A DNA stretch of 30,836 nt, taken from positions 1 to 30,836 of the IMG/VR virus record IMGVR_UViG_3300044949_001018; one strand, given 5' to 3'. Every line of letters starts with the position of its first letter. The first letter of the stretch is position 1. The DNA comes from a virus. Positions 1 through 6,530 of the stretch are shown one piece after another. Below the pieces are notes generated by a model that saw only the letters and a program-made list of their open reading frames with translations, made no database searches and was not told the DNA's origin. Both the position numbers and the translations under genes were made by a program.

Positions 1-1
1 C

Positions 2-226
2 CCCGACATCGTAAACAAAGAAGCCGTTGATGAAGCGGGGTATTTGTGGGGTATAGAAGAGGCTAAAATAATTAAAGAAGGTAGCATGGTTCCTTTTGGG
101 AGTAACGATGCAACCCCTATAACATATCCTGAATCCGTCGGTGACAATTCAGACAACCCCGATCCGGTTAATACCAATCAGGTAGACTACGCAAAGCTCG
201 TGAAGCACAATTTTTTTAACTATTAA
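2..226 (+). CDS. Probable HK97-family prohead protease, C-terminal end (5' truncated)
   Basis: The frame is open from the left edge of the window and ends at a TAA, so only the last 74 residues are seen. The visible part contains a stretch around LIKEGSMVPFGSNDATP-like residues (window residues 20-38), which resembles the end of the catalytic domain of HK97-type prohead proteases, where a 'kEgS.V.fg.N..a.p' pattern closes the fold. This is a resemblance from memory, not a search. The remaining tail is Asp/Asn/Pro-rich. The gene lies 12 bases before the major capsid protein, the usual place for the maturation protease that trims the capsid delta domain. His and Ser catalytic residues would be upstream of the window and cannot be checked. 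It could instead be another capsid-maturation or scaffold protein. Confidence 0.65.
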   Translation, partial: PDIVNKEAVDEAGYLWGIEEAKIIKEGSMVPFGSNDATPITYPESVGDNSDNPDPVNTNQVDYAKLVKHNFFNY

Positions 227-238
227 AAATCACAAACA

Positions 239-1465
239 ATGGAATTTAACGAACAAGAAAAAGCCCTGATTACAGAAATCACAGGTCAGGCGCAAAAGTT
301 TGTCACCGACAAATTGAACGGGATGATAAACAATCAGGAATTTGCTTCAAAGATGGAAGCATTAACCGAATCAATCAAAACGGAAACTAAAGCCGTTCAG
401 GACTCTTTAACAGACACGTTGAAGGCTCAAGGTATTGCAATCGAAGAATTGCAGGCCATGAAACAACGTGACTACAAAGAACCAACATTTACAGACCAAG
501 TAAGCAAACAATTAGGTCAGCACATCGAGCAGTTGAAGAATTGGAAGCCCGGCCAATCGGTTGAGATGTCAATCGTAAATAAGGACGTTGCCAACATGAG
601 TTCAAGCAACTACTCAGGAGGCTTTGTTGGGATTTCTTCATGGGACCCAAATGTGGGCCAATTTGCCCGTCGTGCGCCATTCTTGCGTCAATTAATCAGA
701 ACCCGTCCGATTGCAGACCAATATATCAGTTGGTTTGACAAAGCAACCCCTGAAGGTGGTGCAGGTATGCAGACCGAAGGAAATGCTAAATCACAATCCG
801 ATTTCAATTTAGTGGAGCGCAAATTACCTGTTGAAACCGTTGCATCTTATGTAACCGTTACTAAGCAGGCATTGGCCGACTTGCCTTACTTGCAGTCAAT
901 CATCAATGATGAATTACGCGAATTGGTTGAGTTAGAATTGGATTCGCAAATCTTAACAGGTAGCGGTACAAGCCCGAACTTGAAAGGAATTGAAACATAC
1001 GCAACTGCTTATGCAACAACCGGATTTACTGATTTGATTGAGAACGCCAATATCTTTGACTTCCTTGTAACCGCAAAGGCTCAGGTAGCTAAATCAAACT
1101 ATAACGCAACGGTTGCATTGATGAATCCAAATGACGTTGCTTTGCTTCGCATGGTGAAAGACAAAAACGGTCGTTATGCTACCGATGTTCCGGGCGGGTT
1201 GATGACCTCTGCTGGTCTGTTGGTTGTAGAAAACAACGGCGTAACTGCTAATGAAGCCTACATCCTTGACCCATCTAAATGTACATTGGGTATTCGTGAA
1301 GAGTTCAATATCAGCGTCGGTTTGAACAGCGATAACTTCACTAAAAACCAAGTTACCATCTTAGGTGAAATGCGTGCGGTTCACTATGTGAAAGAGAACG
1401 ACAAAGCAGCAATTGTTTACGCTTCAAACATTACAAACGCTATTGCAGCTCTTGAAACTCCTTAA
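239..1465 (+). CDS. Major capsid protein, HK97 fold (phage_capsid family)
   Basis: This 408-residue protein has the two-part plan of HK97-type capsid proteins. Residues 1-110 are Gln/Lys/Glu-rich and helical, as expected for a delta (scaffolding) domain removed by the prohead protease. Residues 120-400 form the shell domain: an RRAPFLRQLIRTRPI-like N-arm around 143-158, a spine helix region with LPYLQSIINDELRELVELELDSQIL near 216-240 (quoted as a region), and a P-loop/A-domain ending with an EMRAVHYVKENDKAAIVYASN-type strand near 378-398. Length is normal for the family. The gene follows the protease fragment and precedes head-tail joining genes, the standard order. No Shine-Dalgarno is present; the start has an A-rich leader. 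Assignment is by family pattern and gene order and is firm. Confidence 0.93.
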   Translation: MEFNEQEKALITEITGQAQKFVTDKLNGMINNQEFASKMEALTESIKTETKAVQDSLTDTLKAQGIAIEELQAMKQRDYKEPTFTDQVSKQLGQHIEQLKNWKPGQSVEMSIVNKDVANMSSSNYSGGFVGISSWDPNVGQFARRAPFLRQLIRTRPIADQYISWFDKATPEGGAGMQTEGNAKSQSDFNLVERKLPVETVASYVTVTKQALADLPYLQSIINDELRELVELELDSQILTGSGTSPNLKGIETYATAYATTGFTDLIENANIFDFLVTAKAQVAKSNYNATVALMNPNDVALLRMVKDKNGRYATDVPGGLMTSAGLLVVENNGVTANEAYILDPSKCTLGIREEFNISVGLNSDNFTKNQVTILGEMRAVHYVKENDKAAIVYASNITNAIAALETP

Positions 1466-1476
1466 TTTTAAATAGT

Positions 1477-1656
1477 ATGGCGAAAGCAACACACACACAA
1501 GAACCAGCAAAAAAGGAAGAAGCAGTACAAGCGCCTGAGGGCTTTGTTACCGTAACAGGAACAGGCAAAAAGGATAAATACAAAGAGGGTAAAAAATACA
1601 CTCTTAATGCTGAAACTGCTGATACCTTGATTGCAAAAGGTCATGTAAAAAAGTAA
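1477..1656 (+). CDS. Small Lys-rich head-module protein, unknown function
   Basis: This is a 59-residue open reading frame starting with ATG, 11 bases after the capsid gene and 6 bases before the next gene, filling a gap that would otherwise be empty. The first 20 residues are disordered-looking (Lys, Glu, Gln, Ala, Thr). The rest, with the sequence around VTVTGTGKKDKYKEGKKYTL and a final AxTLIAKGHVKK-like end, reads as a small beta-strand domain followed by a helix. Small proteins of this form often follow capsid genes in tailed phages and are annotated as hypothetical or as short head-tail or decoration proteins. I cannot assign a function. Position and close packing support a real gene co-transcribed with the capsid. 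Confidence 0.75.
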   Translation: MAKATHTQEPAKKEEAVQAPEGFVTVTGTGKKDKYKEGKKYTLNAETADTLIAKGHVKK

Positions 1657-1662
1657 ATCCGT

Positions 1663-2214
1663 ATGGCTACGATAATCGATAACTCATATTTTGTTGGTGA
1701 TAACATACTGCCAAACACAGACGATTCAAAGTCTGAGGGTCAGTATTATATCGAGATGACAGCAATCCATGAAGATAACTACCTTGTTGACTTCTTAGGG
1801 TATAAGATGGCAAAGGACTTAACCGCTGCCATTGCATCAAACCCTACGTCCGGCATTTGGTATAAAATCTGGAAGGGTGCTGAATTCACCGACTCAAATG
1901 GGTTATTGAATAAGTGGCGCGGGTTAGCTAATACGGAAAAAGAAAGCCCGATAGCTAACTATGTTTTTACAAAGATTCTAACAGGCTTAAAATCGCATAA
2001 TTCAGGGGTTGGTGTTATACGCCAACTTCCTGAAAATGCGACTCCCGTTAGTATCGTAAAGACATCAGTAAGGGCATGGAATCGCATGGTGGAACTAAAT
2101 AGAATCCTTGATGATTTTATTTATCAAAACAAGGCGGACTATCCCGATTACGCAGGATTTACAGGCAATCAGCCCGAAAGGTTCTTTATCAAACAAAACT
2201 ACATCGGTATATAA
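1663..2214 (+). CDS. Putative head-tail connector / adaptor protein
   Basis: A 183-residue protein that follows the capsid genes where the gp6-like head-tail connector normally sits. The N-terminal part (residues 1-55) has an 'EDNYLVDFLGYKMAKDL' type helix after a short extended lead-in, and Trp/Gly-rich segments (IWYKIWKGAEF, about 66-76) precede a longer helical stretch (about 95-165) with RAWNRMVELNRILDDFIYQN. An all-helical adaptor with an N-terminal helix pair is what connector proteins look like, and Bacteroidota phages carry a divergent family of this size. Its stop TAA overlaps the next ATG by one base (TAATG), so translation is probably coupled. The role is inferred mainly from order and shape; no catalytic motif is visible. 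Confidence 0.55.
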   Translation: MATIIDNSYFVGDNILPNTDDSKSEGQYYIEMTAIHEDNYLVDFLGYKMAKDLTAAIASNPTSGIWYKIWKGAEFTDSNGLLNKWRGLANTEKESPIANYVFTKILTGLKSHNSGVGVIRQLPENATPVSIVKTSVRAWNRMVELNRILDDFIYQNKADYPDYAGFTGNQPERFFIKQNYIGI

Positions 2215-3386
2215 TGGCTCATACATACGAACAATTACCTGTTTCTATTCCTTCACTATTTGAAAAGATAGTGCAGGATGTCAGCGCAAATCTTCGCACT
2301 GAATTAGGGCGTGATGTTCAGTTCTTGTACGGCTCTTATAATCACATCCGCCAACGTCTTGCATCGAAAGATAAATCAGAAGGCAATAAGGAGGTTAAAT
2401 ACCCGCTTATAGCATTGATTTATTCATTTGATGAAAGAAAAGTAAGCGGTAAGGATTCGCTTGATGTATCGCTTACATTCTTGATATGCACCGAAAGTGA
2501 GAACTCGATGTATAGTGAGGACCGTTACACGCAAAACTACTTACCTATTCTTTACCCGATTTACGCGGAATTTATGGCCGTTGTTGAATCAAGTAATTAC
2601 TTCAGGAAGTATCATAGCAGGGGCGTTCCTCATGTAAAAGTTGATGACTTGCACATGGGTGAAGAATCAGGCGGGGGCAAGATAGCGTATATCCTGCCCG
2701 ATGTTGTGGATGGCATTTGGATTAAAGACCTTGAGTTATCTGTATTGCCAAATATGTGTACGCTTCAATCATGGGTTGTGCCGTCATTGCCTCAGTTGTT
2801 GTTTTACTCAGCAGTTACGACCATTGATGTAACGTATTCCGGCGATGAGATTACAATCGAGTTTGAAGGCGAAGTGATTGATGTGGACAATATATCCCCA
2901 TTATTTTATTATTTTCTTGACAAAGGTGATGGCAACTTTGCAACCGATGTAACAGCCTATGTTGGCGAACCTTATACGTTCAGCGTATCTGCTTATGCGG
3001 ATGGCGAGTATGTCGGATATGTCAAGATTGAAGACGGGGTTACAACGGACTCACGTTTGGGTTTTTGGTTCAAGGTTCAATCAGGTAAGGTTGTGGCTGC
3101 GATGTCGAACAGCTATGAACTAACTCCGATTACATTAGCGGTTCCTAAGTTCACAGCGGTAAGCAATGTGCAGTCAACAGAGTACAACCTAACCGCGTTT
3201 GATTACTTAGCAAATAATCAAATAGACCCGGGTTATTCTCATGTAATAAACGGGCTAATCAAATCACTTGATGACGTAGATAATGAATACATCGTGAGCC
3301 GTTCAAGTAGCTTTCAGTCATACAAACAAAAAATAAGGATTTCAAACAAAACAATTAATTCAACAATCATTTACAAAATCAATTAA
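2214..3386 (+). CDS. Putative tail-terminator/neck protein with C-terminal beta domain
   Basis: This 390-residue protein starts at an ATG overlapping the previous stop. Residues 1-185 look like a compact alpha/beta domain: helix (SLFEKIVQDVSANLRTELG), then a strand run with YPLIALIYSFDERK and SLDVSLTFLICTES, and a later strand around DGIWIKDLELSVLP. This pattern resembles tail-completion or tail-terminator proteins, which cap the tail tube. Residues 190-390 are beta-rich with many Val/Tyr/Asp and resemble an appended Ig-like or fibre-like domain. The extra domain makes it longer than classical tail terminators (about 130-180 residues). Its place, between the connector and the probable tail tube protein, fits a neck role. 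Function is inferred. Confidence 0.5.
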   Translation: MAHTYEQLPVSIPSLFEKIVQDVSANLRTELGRDVQFLYGSYNHIRQRLASKDKSEGNKEVKYPLIALIYSFDERKVSGKDSLDVSLTFLICTESENSMYSEDRYTQNYLPILYPIYAEFMAVVESSNYFRKYHSRGVPHVKVDDLHMGEESGGGKIAYILPDVVDGIWIKDLELSVLPNMCTLQSWVVPSLPQLLFYSAVTTIDVTYSGDEITIEFEGEVIDVDNISPLFYYFLDKGDGNFATDVTAYVGEPYTFSVSAYADGEYVGYVKIEDGVTTDSRLGFWFKVQSGKVVAAMSNSYELTPITLAVPKFTAVSNVQSTEYNLTAFDYLANNQIDPGYSHVINGLIKSLDDVDNEYIVSRSSSFQSYKQKIRISNKTINSTIIYKIN

Positions 3387-3397
3387 AATAAAAAATT

Positions 3398-4369
3398 ATG
3401 CCAAATTCATTAAATGCGTTTAGCTGCATAGCAAGTGTGTCCAATACAGGATTCACTTCATGCCACTACACGCCCGGACTTATTGAAGCCGTGTTACTTG
3501 TGCCGAGAGGCGAAGAGTTCACAACGGCTCAAATATCCGATATGCTCACAACGGTTCAGGACGGGTTAGCGGAGGACGTGCAAGCGGACCGCTTCCAACT
3601 CATTAAAACATTCGTGGGTATGGAGGACAAATCATCTGAGGGGGTTTATGAAGCCACACCATACGGAGGTAATCGCAAAATCCGAAATGGTAAATATTCG
3701 TACACCTTCGAGTACATCAAAGGCGGTGCTTGTTTGCATCAAAAAATCAGTTCATTGGATAACAAACAGGACTTATTCGATGTTATCTATGTGGACACCC
3801 AAAACAACGTATTGCTCGGCGTTAAAACCGCTGACAACAAGTTCAAGGGATTCACGTTGGAAATGATTGACGTGCCAAACTTCAAACTCAATACCGGTGC
3901 TGCAGATTCTAAGTTCTACGTCACGTTTGCAATGCAAAACCCTGATGAGTTCAACAACTCATGGGGTATCGTTTCATTTGACAAATCCGTGAATCTGTTA
4001 TATGAATTGAATTCCTTGATAGATACTGAAATCGTTGTCCACACTGCAATGACGGCGGGCGGTTTGGTTAAGTTGCAAATCAATGACGGCTGCGGGGCTA
4101 CAAATCTTGCTGACACCTATTCCGCCGAATTAGATACGGCATCATTGTACAGCGCTCAGAACGTGGCAACAGGTAATGCAATCACCGTTACATCCGTAAC
4201 CTATGCAGCAGCTACTAAGACGTTCAATGTCCAATTGGATGCAGCAGATACAGACTATCCTGGAACAGCGGGCGCGCTTATCAAGATTACCATTGGTGAC
4301 GTATCGGATTTAGTAACAGCGGGCGTATTAGGTCATGCAGGAACATCAATTACCACACCAAGAAGCTAA
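3398..4369 (+). CDS. Probable major tail (tube) protein
   Basis: A 323-residue beta-rich protein in the slot where siphoviruses encode the tail tube subunit, after neck genes and before tail-assembly genes and the tape measure. Residues 1-215 contain several long alternating strands and the central segment GGACLHQKISSLDNKQDLFDVI-like region (about 108-130). Residues 220-323 are Ala/Thr/Gly-rich (TYAAATKTFNVQLDAAD, AGVLGHAGTS) and look like a separate Ig-like or decoration domain, common on tail tube subunits. I recognise no diagnostic motif; similarity to 'structural protein' entries of Bacteroidota phages is an impression only. An A-rich leader (AAAATAAAAAATT) precedes the ATG, typical of highly expressed genes in this host group. 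Confidence 0.55.
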   Translation: MPNSLNAFSCIASVSNTGFTSCHYTPGLIEAVLLVPRGEEFTTAQISDMLTTVQDGLAEDVQADRFQLIKTFVGMEDKSSEGVYEATPYGGNRKIRNGKYSYTFEYIKGGACLHQKISSLDNKQDLFDVIYVDTQNNVLLGVKTADNKFKGFTLEMIDVPNFKLNTGAADSKFYVTFAMQNPDEFNNSWGIVSFDKSVNLLYELNSLIDTEIVVHTAMTAGGLVKLQINDGCGATNLADTYSAELDTASLYSAQNVATGNAITVTSVTYAAATKTFNVQLDAADTDYPGTAGALIKITIGDVSDLVTAGVLGHAGTSITTPRS

Positions 4370-4372
4370 CGT

Positions 4373-4552
4373 ATGGAAACAATCAGAATAGACAAAGTGT
4401 CCTTCAATCTCGATTGGGTTGCTACGTTCAAAAGTAAAGATAAGTTTATGAAGCACCCCGCAAATGACGGGGTTGCTTCTCAAACATTGGATTTGCTTTG
4501 GGACAAAACCCACCCGGTTAAGGCGGAACCAAAAGAAGAAAAAAATCAATAA
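4373..4552 (+). CDS. Small tail-module protein, unknown function
   Basis: This 59-residue frame starts three bases after the stop of the probable tail tube gene and ends 18 bases before the next start, so it fills an otherwise empty interval. The sequence begins METIRIDKVSFNLDWVATF and contains a helix-type middle (SQTLDLLWDKTHP) and a charged end with KAEPKEEKNQ. The pattern 'hydrophobic strand, then short helix ending DLLWDKTHP' suggests a small folded domain. No function can be assigned. Its place directly after the tube protein is where some phages carry small tail-assembly or tube-associated proteins. Confidence 0.7.
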   Translation: METIRIDKVSFNLDWVATFKSKDKFMKHPANDGVASQTLDLLWDKTHPVKAEPKEEKNQ

Positions 4553-4570
4553 CAAAAAACAAAAACAAAA

Positions 4571-5047
4571 ATGAAAAATTTTATTTTCGCAATTATCGCC
4601 GTGTTATGCTTCACGGCCTGCAACCAAAAAGCAAATGCACAATTACCATATCTCTACGGCTCAGATACTTACTTCGATACCGTAACGAATGCGGGTACTA
4701 CGTATTTGACATCCCAATTAGGAGCAATTAAGGCAAACCAAAGTGGCCGTTATCGTGTATCATTGAAAACAACCAACATTTCAGGTACATCTACCTTTAA
4801 GGCAATCCTTCAGGGCTCTTTGAACGGGTCTGATTGGGTTAACTTCTATGGCACAGCCGGAACAACCGGCGTTCAATGCGATACCTTACAGGTTACATCT
4901 GCTGCTCCTGCTTACTTCATTTGGTCATTAAATCCGACTCCAACGGTATTATCCAATTGGGGTAGGGTGTTATATTTGCGTATTGCTTGTGTCGGAACAG
5001 GCACACAATCTACACGTGTTGAGGCTCAGGTCTTAAACATGGACTAA
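4571..5047 (+). CDS. Secreted or lipid-anchored beta-sandwich protein inside the tail operon
   Basis: This 158-residue protein opens with a clear export signal: Lys at position 3, a hydrophobic core (FIFAIIAVLCF, residues 4-14), then TAC at 15-17 and ANA-Q at about 22-25. Both a lipoprotein cut before Cys17 and a signal peptidase I cut after ANA are possible; the -3 residue before Cys is Phe, which is not ideal for a lipobox. The remaining 130 residues are Thr/Ser/Gly-rich alternating strands, including GRYRVSLKTT and a closing RVEAQVLNMD, as in a beta-sandwich. A strong terminator follows directly. An exported protein here is odd: it could be a superinfection-exclusion lipoprotein, a virion protein with a retained signal, or a surface decoration. 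I cannot choose between these from sequence. Confidence 0.8.
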   Translation: MKNFIFAIIAVLCFTACNQKANAQLPYLYGSDTYFDTVTNAGTTYLTSQLGAIKANQSGRYRVSLKTTNISGTSTFKAILQGSLNGSDWVNFYGTAGTTGVQCDTLQVTSAAPAYFIWSLNPTPTVLSNWGRVLYLRIACVGTGTQSTRVEAQVLNMD

Positions 5048-5056
5048 AAAACAAAT

Positions 5057-5084
5057 GTGGGGGTGAAATGCCCCCACTATTTTT
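5057..5084 (+). terminator. Rho-independent terminator after the secreted-protein gene
   Basis: A perfect 7-bp stem GTGGGGG (5057-5063) and CCCCCAC (5071-5077) encloses the 7-base loop TGAAATG and is followed by TATTTTT. It lies 10 bases after the stop of the exported protein and directly before the next gene at 5090. It would end or thin transcripts that cover the capsid, tail-tube and exported-protein genes, leaving the downstream tail genes at a lower level by read-through. Confidence 0.88.
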
Positions 5085-5089
5085 AACCT

Positions 5090-5527
5090 ATGACTATACA
5101 AGAACTTAAACGCAGATGGTCTAAAATAGACGTCAAACGGGCAGCAATTAGCATTGTGGCTGAACGTAAAGATGACATCATAGATAAGAACCGCGAGCAG
5201 TTAATGGATGGGTTTGATAAAGAAAAGAAACGGCTAAAGAAGTATGCTTCAGCGGCATACGCAGCAAAGAAAAACAAACGGAACCCATCACCCGGGTACG
5301 GGAATCCAGACCTTTACGATAAAGGCGGGTTTCAGAATTCAATGAGGTTAAACATACAAAGCACAAACCTATATGAAATCACTTCAACGGATAGCAAAAC
5401 GCCTGATTTGAAGAGGAAATACGGTGCTGCTATATTCGGGCTTACAACGGATAATAAGGAGGATGTTAAGTACGAAATAATCAATCCGGGACTTGTGACG
5501 TACATCAAAAAAGAAACAGGATTATGA
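5090..5527 (+). CDS. Putative tail-completion / neck-type protein (HK97 gp10-like)
   Basis: A 145-residue basic protein. Residues 1-60 are a long charged helix (Lys/Arg/Glu-rich, ending AAYAAKKNKR). The C-terminal half has a 'YDKGGFQNSMRLNI...YEITSTD' strand pattern and ends with a KYGAAIFGLT segment and short strands. This arrangement, a helix followed by 'g.l..s....' and '...yg...f.g', is reminiscent of HK97 gp10-like/virion morphogenesis proteins that join head and tail, although I would expect those before the tube gene. It starts 5 bases after the terminator U-tract and its stop overlaps the next start (ATGA). The role is a weak inference. Confidence 0.45.
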   Translation: MTIQELKRRWSKIDVKRAAISIVAERKDDIIDKNREQLMDGFDKEKKRLKKYASAAYAAKKNKRNPSPGYGNPDLYDKGGFQNSMRLNIQSTNLYEITSTDSKTPDLKRKYGAAIFGLTTDNKEDVKYEIINPGLVTYIKKETGL

Positions 5528-5748
5528 CTCAGTTAATAGATCCGGGCTGCATACCATGTAGGTTAAAAAAGCAGCTATTAAACCAACAATACGATGCAAT
5601 CTATAACACAACCAAACAGCGCGCGATGGATTCAGGTATTAACCATGCCATTTATTACGATGAAGAGGATGGTAAGTTTAGGGCTACTGAACTCCAAACA
5701 ACCATTGAGAGAGGAGTCGAGCGATACGAAATTGTTACACCGCATTAA
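5524..5748 (+). CDS. Small conserved-looking protein at the tail-chaperone position
   Basis: A 74-residue protein whose ATG overlaps the previous stop by four bases (ATGA), suggesting coupled translation. It carries a CIPC pair (Cys9, Cys12) near the N-terminus, a helix (KQLLNQQYDAIYNTTKQRAMDSG) and a beta part with AIYYDEEDGKFRATEL. The acidic 'YYDEEDGK' turn followed by strands gives the impression of a small domain common in Bacteroidota phages, where it is left as hypothetical. It lies between tail-completion and tape-measure genes, where siphoviruses often place tail-assembly chaperones. The end of the reading frame overlaps the next gene, which has no nearby ATG in its own frame. Confidence 0.7.
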   Translation: MTQLIDPGCIPCRLKKQLLNQQYDAIYNTTKQRAMDSGINHAIYYDEEDGKFRATELQTTIERGVERYEIVTPH

Positions 5749-6340
5749 TGACGTTCCTTTATCTGTATTCATTGACTGCATTTGTGACAATGACTACAAG
5801 GGGCTAATCATATCAGGTAAGCCAACAAACGAAGAAACAGCAACGGCATTTGAGGCCATTTATGAGCAATATATCGAAGCCGTTGGGGGTAAGGACTTGC
5901 TTAGGCATATCCGGCAAATAAAGGAAATTGCCATATCACAAAACAGGGTCGTGAGTGCTGAATGCATCATTGAAACATTTAAGCTATACCCAACAGAGGG
6001 GCTTTATGAGCAGTTGTATAAGTTCGGCTACAACCTACCAAAAAAGCCATATAATTATTCGAATGTAAATGAGGTTTTGCGTATTTTTGTAGCGAATTAC
6101 AAGTACGATTTTAGGAAGTTAGAGAAACTGATTTTGGAATTTGAATCAGTGAACAAATCGGACGGGGAAAAGAGTAGTGGATATACAAGGGAATATTTTA
6201 TAGGCTCATTGGTAGATATGAGCGAAGCTTTCAAGTTCAACATTTCCGAAAAGGATTTATCATTGTTGCAATACTGCATTTATATCAACAGGTACAAGGC
6301 ATATTGTGACGCACAACTAAAAAAAATACAACATGGGTAG
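5732..6340 (+). CDS. Putative tail-assembly chaperone-type helical protein
   Basis: This frame encodes about 202 residues if it starts at TTG 5732, reading LLHRINDVPLSVFIDCICDND after the initiator position. The region after that point is convincing: a hydrophobic helix (PLSVFIDC), 'GLIISGKPTNEETATAFEAIYEQYIEAV', and then helices up to the C-terminal AYCDAQLKKIQ. The frame continues upstream to ATGs at 5669 and 5594, but that extension would run inside the well-formed preceding gene and reads like out-of-frame sequence, so I prefer the TTG with a 17-base overlap. A frameshift from the upstream gene is the alternative. Position directly before the tape measure suggests tail-assembly chaperone. 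It overlaps the next ATG by eight bases. Confidence 0.6.
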   Translation: MLHRINDVPLSVFIDCICDNDYKGLIISGKPTNEETATAFEAIYEQYIEAVGGKDLLRHIRQIKEIAISQNRVVSAECIIETFKLYPTEGLYEQLYKFGYNLPKKPYNYSNVNEVLRIFVANYKYDFRKLEKLILEFESVNKSDGEKSSGYTREYFIGSLVDMSEAFKFNISEKDLSLLQYCIYINRYKAYCDAQLKKIQHG

Positions 6341-6530
6341 TATTATATATATTTTAATCGGGGTTATCATAGGGATTGTCATAGGCGTTCTACTTATGAT
6401 GGCAATTAGGCGTTTGCTTCAAAAGGCCAATCTTGATATGTGGTATAAGGTTCATTCGGATGATGTACTTAATCAGGTAAAGAAAGATATTGAAAACGAA
6501 TTAAACCAAAGACATGGCGGAAAGGATTGA
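6333..6530 (+). CDS. Small single-pass membrane protein
   Basis: A 65-residue protein with one clear membrane segment: residues 4-24 are almost entirely Ile/Val/Leu/Gly (IIYILIGVIIGIVIGVLLMMA). A basic patch RR at 26-27 follows, which would place the C-terminus in the cytoplasm, then a charged helix to the end with DVLNQVKKDIENELNQ. It overlaps both neighbours (8 bases upstream, 17 bases downstream), so it is firmly within the tail operon just before the tape measure. Possible roles are a membrane-associated tail assembly factor or a holin-type protein, but nothing in the sequence decides this. Confidence 0.75.
   Translation: MGSIIYILIGVIIGIVIGVLLMMAIRRLLQKANLDMWYKVHSDDVLNQVKKDIENELNQRHGGKD

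Noticed and set aside
5594-5731. Upstream extension of the chaperone-type frame to ATG 5594 or 5669
   Set aside because: It would be embedded in the well-formed 74-residue gene and reads like out-of-frame sequence.
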